Shown: positions 46,721 through 57,550 of the stretch, piece by piece
How the letters are laid out: every line of letters starts with the position of its first letter
How positions within the stretch are numbered: the stretch's first letter is position 1
Assembly (NCBI GenBank): GCA_016748015.1
Contig: JAAOMT010000617.1
Coordinates: 752,635 to 816,634 of the forward strand
DNA from: Geosiphon pyriformis
Lineage: Eukaryota > Glomeromycota > Glomeromycetes > Archaeosporales > Geosiphonaceae
Reading direction: 5' to 3'
DNA: 64,000 nucleotides
Program-made: the position numbers and the translations under genes
The notes under the pieces: model-generated
Databases searched by the model: none
Told to the model about the DNA's origin: nothing
The model's input: only the letters and a program-made list of their open reading frames with translations

Positions 46721-47242
46721 TCACCAAATTTTGTTGTCGTCATGTGGACAATAGTCCAGTTGCTGTATGGCTCTTCTCCAGGCTGCTTTTATTGGGGTTC
46801 CTTTCCTTATCCAGTTACTTATTAGAATTGTGTATTGACACGATACATCACACGTTCCTTCATGTCCTGAGATGTCATTCCACATCCCTTCATTTAGGAG
46901 AGTTTCTCTACAGGCTATACATAGTGTATTATCTCATTTTCCCATTTGTTTTGGTCTTCCAAAATGTTTGATATGGCATGCACAGCAATAGAACTTGGTT
47001 GCCGTCTAATATTCTTTGTCGTTATTACAGCATGCGCCTATTGATGACAATTTCTTGCCGCAATTAATGCATATCAGTTTGGGTTGGCAATAAGTCAATA
47101 GTTGTTGTTAACCATAGGTGTATGGGATATAAGTGTTGTTGGCTTGAGTGTTTTCTTCCTTTCTCTCTTTCCCTTTTCCCTTTTCTTCTTTGTTTTCTTT
47201 CCATTCCCAGCTTGAAGTTGGTTTGCTCTCGTTGTTATTGGT
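46721..47242 (-). pseudogene. B-young Cys-rich region between protease and dUTPase
   Basis: In the shared frame this reads CQPKLICINCGKKLSS, then IGACCNNDKEY, FYCCACHIKHFGRP, LCIACRETLLNEG and GTCDVSCQYT. The several CX2C pairs are compatible with two or more zinc-binding modules. Stops interrupt it. A shorter Cys-rich stretch occupies the equivalent interval of family A pol. Role unknown; nucleic-acid binding is a guess. Confidence 0.6.
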
Positions 47243-48241
47243 CTAGGTCAAGTCATCAGTTTTCCAGGTAAGTTCTTCCTTTTGTTTCCCTTTTCCATTG
47301 TTGTTGTCATCCCAGGAGAGTATTGGCGGCAGTTTGTTGTGCTTTTCATCAGCCCATAACACTTGGTAGGCTTCCCAGGTAGGTTTCTCTTTCTCCTCCT
47401 CCAGTTCGATCAATAGTTTCTCTCTTGGAGGAGTCTTGAAGTGGCCACACGTGGCCAGTACACATATGTGTTGGCCCTGATATGTTAGCTGAAGTTCCTG
47501 GGTGTTCCAGTCTAACATCACGTTGACTTTGGATACCCAGTCATTACCAACGAGAGCTTGATATTGAGTGGCTTTCATCACTAGAACTTTAATGGAAGTC
47601 ATGATGCTATTGACTTTGAAAGGAAAGTTGTCAATTTCACCAATTGGAGTTTTGGTCACTCCATTGGCTGTAATAATTCTGGTGCTGGCAGCTCAATCAA
47701 CTTGGTGACCTAATTGTTCCATGAGTTGTCATGTGATGATACTGTCTGCTGAACTGCTGTTAAGGATCAATTTGATGAATTGTCCCTTGACTTTGACATC
47801 AGTGTATATTGTGGTGATTGGTTTGGCTTTAAGAGTGGCTCCACTAAATAATGGCGTTGCAGCTGTTTTCTCAAATTTGAATGGGAAAATAGCAGCCAAG
47901 AACTTGTCTTTGGTGATGGTAGCAGGTGGAATATTATTGATGAGTGGTTGTTTTTGGGCGAATACCGGGTTATTGGTTGAGGCGTCTTCTGAAGTGACCA
48001 GGAGACTTAAATAGTTCTGGGAATTTGGGTTTTGGGCTTGACCAGTATCTGAATTCCACTGGCATAATCCAGATAATTGCTGTAAAAAATTGGGAATTGG
48101 TTGATAGACTACCATTGCCAATCTCCAGCTCTGTTGAGTTATTCTCGGTCTTTGGGTTCCGTTGGGTGGTAAGCTTTGGGGTGGTGTTTGGATTTGTTGG
48201 GGTTGATAGATTATTTGTGGCTGCAGTTGTTGATAAATCAC
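47243..48241 (-). pseudogene. B-young retropepsin-like protease
   Basis: 48,241-47,729 includes a Gln/Pro-rich linker and then TTIYTDVKVKGQFIKLILNS. At the active site (47,767-47,747) the expected LILDSGSA reads LILNSSSA, so the catalytic Asp is Asn and Gly is Ser, both G-to-A changes. 47,659-47,243 continues with ATQYQALVGNDWVSKVNVML, the typical second half of this aspartic protease type in fungal Ty3/gypsy elements. It would process the polyprotein. The copy is inactive. Confidence 0.8.
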
Positions 48242-50176
48242 TTGTGGCTGTGGTTGATAGATTGGAGCTTAGTATACCGGAGACTAATAGATGGATGACT
48301 GCATCACTAGTAAGTAAGTGGGTTGGTTTTGATTTGGGTATTGATTCGGAGTTTGGAATTGGTGATCAGGGTTTCAATATTGGTTTCCTGATCATTGGTT
48401 ATTTAAACGCTGGTAACAGTCAATTTGAATGTGTCCTTGTTTACCACAATAGTGGCAGATATGCATTTCTTGTTGCCACCATTGATTGGTCGATGAAGAT
48501 GGACATGACTGATTTTGGGCACGATTAGAGTTTCCTTGATTATTGCGTCATTGTGGAGGCTGATAAATAGTGTAATTGTTAGCTAAGTATCCTTTCAATT
48601 TCTTATTAATTGATTCACTGAACTTTTCCAATTTGGAATCTAATTCAGATGATCCGTTTATTACTAGATTAATGGCTTGGACGTGGTTAGTCTTTAACTC
48701 AGCGGATTCAAAATCTCTGGCACGTATAACTGTGTCTTGAAGGATACCTGAATGCAATGGACATATATGTTGCAAGATACTGCTGCACAGGCCATGGATA
48801 AACTGATTGAGTATTTGTGGTGCTGTGAAATAGTTGGCGTCAATTGCTTGAATTTGGCATAGGTTTCGATGGAAGCGTCCCAGGTAAGTGGTAACTGCTT
48901 CAGTTTCTCCTTGTTTCATGGTGGTGAATGTATTGACTAGGCAATTGATGCTGTTATTGTTGCTGAAGTATCTTAGGAATTCCACTTTGAAGGCATTAAA
49001 ATCTTGTGATTTATTAATCAAGCTCTAATACCATGAATTGGTGGTATCCTTAAGAAAGTAGGGAATGGCTTGCATTGCTCAAACATTATTTCATCCATTG
49101 GCTGCGATGGCCTTTTCTACATTATTTAGCCATACTTGAGCATTATCCTCTTTGCCAGTAAAGTTGTCAAGTTTTGCAATTGGTGTGTAGGCCATTGGAT
49201 CTAAGTTAAGTGGTTGTGGTGGCTGTTGAAGCAGTTGTTGTTATACTGGTTGTTGGGGTGGTAGTTGAAGTAGCTGCTGTATGGGTTCGGCTATGGAATT
49301 AATCGGCAGTTGATTGATGACAATTACCAGAGGTAAGTTTTGCTGATTAATTAATTCAGGGTTTGGATTGTTCTGCCTTTGATGATTCAGAGTTTCGATT
49401 TCCGAATTTTCTAGATCTGGATTTTGCTGAGTTTGAAAATTCAGGGTTTCAACTTCCAAGTTTTCAATGATCAGGTGCTGGTAAGTGAATTCTTGATTCT
49501 CTGATTCTTCTTCCTCTTTTTCTGATTCTGTTGCTTCCCATGGATCAGAGATTCCGAAATCTGGTGGAGGCAGTAGTGATCAAAGTCCTGATGGGGTTGA
49601 TGATCACGAATTAAATCCCTCAAAGTATTCGCCATATAGTCCTAACAATTCTGTTTTCTTTTGTCTACTTTGGAATGAAAATTGTCCAAATACTAATATC
49701 ACAGTTGATGGGAACGTGTTTGTTGATAATATGTTAATGGTGCTTCCAGGTGTATAGTAGTAGGATGGGTTGCTTGGGGATTCAACTCTGTTTTTCTTCC
49801 AAACAGGCAGCTGTATTTTTCTGGGTGTTACTGCTAGTGTTTGTAATTTTCCCTTGCCTTTACTAGTGCATGTAATTGGATATTTTTGTTGAGTGTGATG
49901 TTCAATTTCTTTGTTGATCTCAGTGATGATGGATGCAAAATTATGATTTGTTGGTAGGTTGGTGTTTTGAATTAATTCCTTATAGAAAGTTTCTCTTGCT
50001 GATTCAGTATTCACTAGTGTTCCTAATAAAAAAAAAATTTTTTTGTTGACGTAGAAATTGAAGGCTGATTCGGCAAATATATGATTGTGGTTTAATCCCA
50101 AGTATTGACAATAGTATTGAAATAAGGATTTTGTGAATCCTAAATGGTTTGCTCCTATATTTTCTGATTCTGCCAC
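48242..50176 (-). pseudogene. gag: B-young gag
   Basis: ATG at 50,176 (MAESENIGANHLGFTK), 62 bp after the 5' LTR. Open to 49,604 (TGA, probably from CGA). A Gln/Pro-rich segment (49,459-49,241) follows, then the capsid-like segment 49,021-48,548 (VEFLRYFSNNNSINCLVNTF, MKQGETEAVTTYLGRFHRNL). The CCHC zinc knuckle CHYCGKQGHIQIDC is at 48,457-48,416. Gag continues into protease without a frame change. The overlapping 50,237-50,004 frame is a shadow. Confidence 0.82.
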
Positions 50177-50220
50177 TTTTGGTTTGGTGTTGTCGGTGCT
50201 GGTTCTCTGTAGGATTATAT

Positions 50221-50236
50221 CTCACAGGGAGCACCA
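50221..50236 (-). promoter_or_regulatory. Primer-binding site of B-young
   Basis: On the minus strand TGGTGCTCCCTGTGAG, 2 bp from the LTR. Same sequence as the family A PBS apart from single transitions, so both families appear to use the same tRNA primer. Confidence 0.75.
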
Positions 50237-50238
50237 AA

Positions 50239-51098
50239 TGTTACAGGGGATTATTTCTGCTGTTGAAGTAAATAACAACCCATAACTTGGTGCTCAAAAG
50301 CTACTTCTATTGATAATGTTCTGAAGATGTGGTATCTGAAGATTTTGATGGAGTCTTTTGTATAATGGACAGAGATTCAATAGTGTCAATAGTAGATGTA
50401 TCTTTCCAAGAGTTTTCTCAATTTCTTTCTTAGCATGATGGCTGGATTTAGTCTGGCAGTCATGCCTTTCTGGTAAGCTATCCGATAATATATAAAATCC
50501 TACCCTTATTTCTGGGTCTTTTACCAGGCTATCCTTGACGTCAATAACTCAGCACTTAATCCTTTTACTTAATTAGTAAACAACAAAAAAAAATAAAATA
50601 AAGAAAAATAAAAGAAAATAAAGAAAGAAAAGAAATAAGCTCAGGCAGTTTGGCAAATTAGTATTCTGTTAATAGCCATAATCAAGAGCTATTGTTCCAG
50701 TGTGGTTAAGTATCAATTACTATCAACATGAAGTGTTGATAGTGGAGAGTGAATTGAAATATGGAATAATTATTTATTTGATGATTTTGTTTCTTGCTAT
50801 GGATTTTGTGGTATCGATTCTGTCTTTTCTGTTTCTAATACTACCACTATATATACATAATTGAGATTTCTCAATTCCTCGATTTTTTATGACAGGAATC
50901 CTGGAATTCTTGGAATTCTGCAATTCCTTTGAAAAAAATCTTGGAATTTTGGAATTCTGTAATTCCTCGTCAGGGAATCCTGAAATTCCTGGAATCTTGC
51001 AATTCCTGAAAGGAATCCTGGAATTCCACATTTACTATGCTTACTTCTAATTGGCTAATAATTATGCTAATATATTTCCTATATTTCTATGAGTAACA
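50239..51098 (-). repeat. B-young 5' LTR
   Basis: 860 bp, TGTTACAGGGG...GAGTAACA as written. It contains the palindromic repeat array (50,880-51,030) and TATATATA near 50,850. Same length as its partner. Confidence 0.9.
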
Positions 51099-51102
51099 CC
51101 GT

Positions 51103-51127
51103 TAGCTTGTTACTCCAATTCATAACA
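51103..51127 (+). repeat. A2 3' LTR, terminal piece
   Basis: The last 25 bp of the interrupted LTR (TAGCTTGTTACTCC...CATAACA), matching 27,825-27,849 of A1. Followed by the CTAT target duplication of A2. Confidence 0.85.
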
Positions 51128-51991
51128 CTATATTGGATCCAAGGAAAAAATTCTATTATTTTACAAAGAAAAAATTTTCAAATGACAATATTAATAAAAT
51201 AAAAGAATTATAAGTTATTAATTTATTCAAACAGTTTTATTTTCCAATTCTCACATAATAAATAAACTTTTAGAATACTTATTTTCTTTGAAATAGAGTA
51301 TATACTAGATATTATACCAACATCAAATAACAGTTTTTTGTTGAATAATAATTTTAATAATACTATAATATTATTATATAATTTATATTAAAAACAGATT
51401 TTAATAATAATAAGAAAAAAAAACTTAACAAAATTGATTATTATATTTTTGAAAAGATGACCAATAAGAAAATAGATATAATAACATGATAGAAAATATA
51501 TCACAAAAAATATTTATCTAAATTAACATTTTATTAATAATTTAATATTTAAGCATATTAAACACAATTTTTTTATCTTGTATATATAACTTGTAATTAT
51601 TTGGCAATCCAAAAATTATTTGTTGTTTCTAAATATGTTTTTTCTGCAGGTAAGAATATGATTACAGATATAAAGTCTTGCTTAATGCCTAAAACTATAA
51701 GAGCAGCATAGTGTTTTCAATTATAAATATAGGAATTATTGAAAAGAAAATTAAATAATAATATAGTATAATATAATGTTTTTAATAGTCAAATCTAAAC
51801 ATGTTCATGAACTTCAAACTGAACTTAAACCAGACTTGTTACATGTGTTCAAATTTGGTTTAAGTTCAGTAATTTTAAGTTTGGTTTAAGTTTGAGTTCG
51901 AAATTTTACCAAATTTTCTGTTCAAATTTAGTTTGATCCAGTAATTTAATTGAACTTGAACCAAACCAGACCAAACATCAAAATTATATTC
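51128..51991. other. Repeat-bordered element, right part
   Basis: About 670 bp of AT-rich DNA without coding signals, then (51,797-51,985) a dense array of AACTTAAACCAGAC / GTTTGGTTTAAGTT motifs matching the left-end array. The B-old gag alignment resumes at about 51,992. Confidence 0.5.
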
Positions 51992-53575
51992 TGAATTGTT
52001 ATAACATTAAGGAGGCTGATAGATTGGTTAATTATTAACTAAGTATTCCTTAATTTTTTAATTAATAACTTTGCCAAATTGTTTCAATTTGGTATCTAAT
52101 TTAAATAATCTATTTATTATTAGATTTATGGCTTGGACATAATTGGTTTTAAGTTTGGCCAATTTAAAATTTCTGGCATAAATAATTGTGTTTTGGAATA
52201 TGTTTGAGTACAATAAACATACTTATTATAACAAACTGTTGCATAATTTATAAATGAATTGATTTAAGATCTGTAATATTGTAAAATAATTAATGTTTAT
52301 GGCTTAAATTTGGTGCAAATTTTAGTAGAAATATTCCAAGTAAGTGGTAACTGCTTTGTTATTATTTTGTTTAATAGTGGTAAAACCAGTTAACAGATAA
52401 TTGATGCTGTTATAATTACTGAAATATTATAAAAATATGGTTTTGAACATGTTAAAATCTTGGAATTTATTTACAAAACTTTGATATTACAAGTCTATAG
52501 TATTTTACAAGAAGTATGAAATAACTTAAAAAGCTTTGACATTATCTTATCTATTGATTCCAATGGCTTTTTTCATATTATTTAGTTATGCTTAAATATT
52601 GTTTTTTTTGTTAGTAAATTTTTCAAGTTTGATAATTGGTATATATATTATTTGGACAAGTTGTTGTTATTATGATTGTTAAAGAGTAGTAATTAATATT
52701 ATTAGTAGTTGATGAATCAAGATAACTGAAGGTAAGTGTTATTAAAAAATAGAAGCTGGGTTTGGAATTTTTTGGATTTGGTTGAGTTTAAACAATTAGA
52801 GTTTGGACTTCTGAATTAATTGGAATCAGGTTTTGATTATTATTTTCCTAATTACTGTCTTTTTTTTCTTTTGAATTAGTATCTGCCTAATTACTGGTAA
52901 ATTCGAAATTTGGTTGAAATAGCAGTGATTAAAGTCTTAATAATGTTGTTAGTTATAATTTAAACTCCTTAAAAAAATTGCCATAAGTTCCTAATAATTT
53001 GGTTTTCTTCTAGTTATTTTAAAATAATATTTGTGTTGATAGTGTCTTTGTTATTTACAGTAATATGGATCTGAATAATATGTAAATAGTACTTCTTGGT
53101 ATATAATAATAAGATAAGTGTAATAAAAAGATGACTTTGGGTTTTTTCTAGTTAGATAATTATATTGGTTTAGATGTATTTGTTGGTATTTGTATTCTGT
53201 TATTGCCTTTGTTTGTGAATGTTATTAGAAACTTTTGTTAAGTGTACCTTTCAATTTTGCAATTAATTTCAATAATAATTAGAGCAAAATTGTAATTCAA
53301 TGGTAAGCTAATATATTAAAGTAATTTATTATAAAAGTTTTCTTTTGCTGATTCAAAATCTATTTGTTCTTTTAAAAAATATACAATCTTTTTGTTGATG
53401 TAAAAATTGAAAGCTAATTTGGTTGGAAAATAGTTGTTGGTTAATTTTAACTGTTACTAATATTGTTGGAATAAAGATTTGGCAAATTTTAAATAATTTG
53501 TTCTTATTACTTCTAATTCTGCCATTTTTCTGGATAATTGCTATTGATGCTAGTTTTTTGTTAAATTATATTTTA
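51992..53575 (-). pseudogene. B-old gag remnant, N-terminal side
   Basis: Aligns with B-young 48,540-50,220. Landmarks are AAGGAGGCTGATAGATTGG (B-young TGGAGGCTGATAAATAG), the capsid region at 52,020-52,500, and the start region around 53,510-53,530 (CTGCCAT, the ATG position). Frames are broken. Many G:C pairs of B-young are A:T here. Confidence 0.75.
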
Positions 53576-53587
53576 CAAGGAGCACCA
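53575..53587 (-). promoter_or_regulatory. Primer-binding site of B-old
   Basis: On the minus strand TGGTGCTCCTTGT, 2 bp from the LTR. Same PBS as B-young apart from one transition. Confidence 0.65.
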
Positions 53588-53589
53588 AA

Positions 53590-54445
53590 TGTTACAAATA
53601 ATTATTTAGGATGTTAAAACAAATAACAAATCTGTAATTTGGTGCTCAATAACTGTTGATAATAGTACTTTTTAAAGATTTTTGAAGTCTAAAGGTTTTA
53701 ATTAAGTTCTTTGTATAATAAATAAAGATTTAATTAATGGTTTTCTCCAATTTTTGTCTTTAGTGTAGTGACCAGTTTATTCTGGCAGTTGTATTTTTTT
53801 GATAAGCTATTTTTAAGTTTTTCTACTCTTGTTTTACAGATCTTTTATTAGGTTATTCTTGATATTAATTATTCAATGCTTAATTCTTTTAATTAATTAG
53901 TAAACAATAAAGAAACAAAATAAAATAATAATAATAATAATAATAAAAAGTAAGAAAAAAAATAAAAAATTAGTATTTTGTTAATAGCTGTAATCAAAAG
54001 CTATTGGTTTAGTATGATTAAATATCGAATTTTATCAACATAAATTGTTAATAGTAAAAAAGTAATTAATATTTTTTAGTCAAGTAATATGAACATAAAT
54101 TTGAATAATAATAGATATTTTTATTAATATAAGTATAATTTCACTTCAAGTTATAGAAAACTATTTTTTGAAAAAAAAATATTGTATAATTACTTATTAT
54201 TAATTACTGTTTTTCTAACTATTCTGTTTTTTAATTTTGTTTCTAATATTTTTACTATATATATATATATATTATATTTTATGAAAATTTTTGAAATTTT
54301 TCAATTCTTTTAAAAAAAATCTTATAATTCTGGAATTCTAAAATCCTATAATTTCTTAAAAAAAATCCTGAAATTTTTTTTTTATTATACTTTCTTCTTA
54401 TTGATTATTTTCTATCTATTATAATTCCTATTTCTATAAATAATA
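53590..54445 (-). repeat. B-old 5' LTR
   Basis: Starts TGTTACAAATAATTATTTAG and ends CTATAAATAATA (from CTATGAGTAACA). 856 bp, with the TATATATATATA region near 54,256. LINE-2 sequence begins immediately after (catt at 54,446-54,449). Confidence 0.82.
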
Positions 54446-54523
54446 CATTTAGACTAATTAAAACCAGAATTGTTTTGTGATTAGTATCAAAAAAATCAAA
54501 CACAAAGTCAATTTCATAATTGA

Positions 54524-55311
54524 TATTACTCATAAAAAATAGAAATTATTATAGTTAAAGAAAACAGCCAATAAAAAATATGCATAGTAGAATAAAAAAT
54601 TCTGGAATTTTTTTTAGGAAATTTTAGAATTTCAGAAGTCTTCTTGAAAAATTAAAAGATTTTAAGAAATCTTTATAACAGAAATTATGTATATATAGCA
54701 ATAGTATTAGAAACAAAAAAAAAGTTCTAATTCCAAAAACAAGTAATTAAATACTTTTTTCTTTAAAAGTTAATTTTTTATACCTTGAAGCAAAATTATC
54801 CAAATATTAAATAAAATTATTAATTTATTATTAAATTCATGTTATCTATATTATTAAATTAATATTGATACTCTCTAGCTTAATTAATGATTCATGTTAA
54901 TAACATTTATTACTTAATTATACTAGAATAATAACTTGTAATTACAGTTATTAATAGAATACTAATTTTTTGTTTTATTTTGTTTTTGTTTTTTGGTTGT
55001 TTACTAATTAATTAAAGAATTAAATACTAAAATATTGATATTAAGAATAGCCTGATAAAAAACTTGTAAAATAAGAGTAAAAACTTAAAAATAGTTTATT
55101 AGAAGAACATAATTGTTAAATTAAACCAGCTATTATGTTAAAAAAAATTCACAGAAAAAATCATTATTGACTCTTTGTCTATTATACAAAAAATTCAACT
55201 AAAACCTTTAAATTTTTAAAACTCTTTAAAAATCAACATTATAATTAGATATTAAGCACTAAGTTAGGAGTTTGTTATTTAATTCAACACCTTAAATAAT
55301 TACCTATAATA
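54524..55311 (+). repeat. Solo family B LTR in LINE-2
   Basis: Starts TATTACTCATAAAAAATAG and ends TACCTATAATA, the reverse complement of a family B LTR. Flanked by a perfect 4-bp duplication TTGA (54,520-54,523 and 55,312-55,315). LINE-1 shows uninterrupted sequence at the equivalent point. It belongs to the same type as the solo LTR at 29,209. Confidence 0.8.
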
Positions 55312-56536
55312 TTGACAATTACAGATAATAAGTTTTTATTTACAAAAACGTAATATATAATCTTTTTAACACTTCTAAAGTTGTGCTAAGTTAAAACTTT
55401 GGCCAACAGATATTCACCAAAAAAATTGATCTAAATAAAACTTAAAACTTGTACTTCTCTTTAACTTATTTTTATTAAAATCTCTATCTAAGACCACAAA
55501 AATACTAGAATTAACTGTTTTAGCAATAAAAAAGTTTATTTTTAAAGTCTAATTAAATCTGGTCTTAGCAAAAACACTAGCATATAAATTCAAAATTGTG
55601 ACAAAAGTTTATTCTTAAACAAAAACTGTACCAAAATAACATAACCAGAAATTTTTTCTATCTTAAAAACATGTTAAATTAGAAAATTATTTATGATAAT
55701 AGTTATTCCAGCTCTAAAAAAACTCTTATTCAAACCAGATGTAAAAATCTGTATCTTATTAAACTTATTTGTAATCTAAAGCCTAATATTAAATCTTAAT
55801 TTTGTTTTCATAATAATAAAAATTATATTAGCCAAATTTATATGCCAATAAACAATATTTTCTTGTTTAGCAAAAACATTAATATCTTAAACATTATATG
55901 TAATAATTTTTCAGACCAAATTAGTTATTGATAAGAAAAGATGTCTAATTTTAAATTTATATTTTTTATCTTGGTCAACAGACTTATAATCATATTTAAC
56001 AAACTGTTTATACTTGTTTTTAATCTAATAATGTTTTTAGATAAATAAAAAGTTATCTTTATTATAGTTTTATTATTAGTAACAGCACTTAAACTCTTAC
56101 TTATTGCTATATTTACCTTATGATTTTGCAATAAAAGAATTACCAATGGCTAATATCTAAGACATAACTAAAAAATCATCAGCCCAAGTGCATTTAATCT
56201 CTTAGCCAACTTTCTAATTTGTTTTATAAAACCAGTAAGACTGTATTCTAGAATAGTAAACCTATTATCAATATTTATTATAATTAGCAGAAAAAATTTA
56301 AATCTAAAGATAAACCAATACCAAAAAAAATTAAAAACACCATACAAAAAGAAAGACTATTAACAATCTGGATCTATGTTTTATCATCAAAAAAAACTGG
56401 GTGAACAATTAATGTCTGTTTTTTTATATATGTTGACTAAATATATCTAATCTTAAAAGATAATCAGTTTTCTACTACAACTATTTTGGTTCTTACCATT
56501 TAAGCATATATCAAAGACATGACTAAATTGTTTATA

Positions 56537-57550
56537 TTAAAAACAGCAGACCAAGAACAAACCAGTCCAATACAAACTCACATTTTTAAAAACCAGAGTA
56601 AAACTAATAACAGTAGTTTTTAAAACTTTATTAGCAAAACAAATAATTGTACATCTATTACATTTATATATGCTTGAGTTAAGGCCAATAAAACAAGTTT
56701 TCTTACCATATAATATCAATAAATTAGAAAAATCATAAGCAGTAATGCCAACTGACAAGATATATAGCAATATTCAATATTAATTTCTAAATATTCATAT
56801 TTGTTTATTATCAACAGCCTTAGCCATATGAACAGAATTTTTTCTTATAAAAACAAATTATTATTATAACTAAATTGGCAATTTTAGTAAATTTAAATTC
56901 AATTAAAGCTTTTTGCCAAAGACCAATGAGCTGCATTTTGATTAATATAATCTTATTAAACTTAAAAAAAACTGATTTTCGAGCCAATTTAAGAAGATCA
57001 ACTGGAATTTTTTTGATAATTATTTTTCAATCTGTATGATTTTTTATCTTTTTAATATTATTATTAACAAAAATTTTTTTACAGATTGTCATATTTTTAG
57101 CTTTTTTTAAACTTAATTCAGATGTAAAAGTTGATTTAATAATTCCAAAAAATTTTAAAGGAAATAAAGCTCTTTCAAAATCATTCACATAATAAATTTT
57201 TTTTTGTTTCTTATCAATTTATCTTCAGAAGTTTTGTTAGGCACTACAGAAAGTTTAATATTCAATATAAAAAATTTAGCTAAATTAAAGCTTCATTTTT
57301 TCAAAAAATATAATTTAACTAATGACAACTGCTTTAAGCTAACAAACTTAGAAGACAGAAATATTAAAATATTGTTACTATTACTCAAATTCTCAAAAAA
57401 AAGAGCTTTTAGTAAATAGTTTATAACATATATTTTAATACATGTTTTTTTTGGCATGGCTCTATTTATATTGTCATTAATTTTTAAAGCATTCAAATTA
57501 GCATAACTAATTTTTTTAACAATTATATTTTTTATATTTTTTATGTTCAA
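56537..57550 (-). pseudogene. LINE-2 ORF1 remnant
   Basis: 57,550-57,293 and 56,770-56,537 match LINE-1 ORF1. The second reads LLILYGKKTCFIGLNSSIYK and continues to FKNVSLYWTGLF, a segment typical of ORF1 C-terminal halves in mycorrhizal-fungus LINEs. Interrupted by stops and indels between the two. Confidence 0.6.

Larger units (their letters stand above)
40952..51098 (-). mobile_element. B-young: full-length family B Ty3/gypsy element with dUTPase, inserted in the A2 3' LTR
   Basis: Two 860-bp LTRs (40,952-41,811 and 50,239-51,098), both TGTTAC...GTAACA as written, enclose a minus-strand coding region. Host LTR sequence continues on both sides with a 4-bp duplication tcgt / ccgt (40,948-40,951 and 51,099-51,102; one transition). 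It is the least decayed LTR element and has the highest G+C. The whole coding region lies in one frame apart from one short frameshifted stretch. About twenty in-frame stops, mostly explicable as C-to-T or G-to-A changes, make it defective. Confidence 0.9.
33153..51127 (+). mobile_element. A2: family A Ty3/gypsy element, full length, with B-young inside its 3' LTR
   Basis: 5' LTR 33,153-33,905; 3' LTR 40,237-40,951 continuing at 51,103-51,127. Perfect 4-bp duplication CTAT (33,149-33,152 and 51,128-51,131). Without B-young it is about 7.8 kb, the same as A1. It has the better gag of the two, including an intact zinc knuckle and start codon, but is likewise full of transition-type stops. Confidence 0.9.
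30937..51991. mobile_element. Repeat-bordered element (possible DNA transposon) inserted in B-old gag, itself split by A2
   Basis: The two B-old gag halves flank this segment, so it is an insertion. Its outermost 180-200 bp at both ends are dense in AAACCAAAC / GTTTGGTTTAAGTT motifs on both strands (30,945-31,125 and 51,797-51,985), resembling the subterminal repeats of DNA transposons. Excluding A2 it measures about 3.1 kb (30,937-33,152 plus 51,128-51,991). No transposase is readable. A possible 8-bp duplication (taaattag / tgaattgt, 6 of 8 matching) is suggestive only. Class is an inference. Confidence 0.45.
14892..54445 (-). mobile_element. B-old: old family B Ty3/gypsy element split by three insertions
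   Basis: LTRs at 14,892-15,693 and 53,590-54,445 bound a minus-strand element. Its body follows the order of B-young exactly: integrase, RNase H, RT, dUTPase, [A1], Cys-rich region, protease, [solo LTR], protease and gag, [repeat-bordered insert], gag, PBS. After removing insertions about 9.8 kb remains (B-young is 10.1 kb). It sits in LINE-2 with catt at the right junction (54,446-54,449) and ccatt at the left (14,888-14,892), consistent with a 4-bp duplication. All coding parts are broken and strongly AT-enriched. Confidence 0.8.

Noticed and set aside
46714-48528. Plus-strand frames opposite the B-young Cys-rich region, protease and gag (46,714-46,971; 47,721-48,014; 48,025-48,528)
   Set aside because: Shadows of the minus-strand polyprotein. 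No independent motif.
50004-50237. Minus-strand 77-codon frame starting next to the PBS
   Set aside because: Overlaps the true gag start (50,176) in another frame and includes the PBS.
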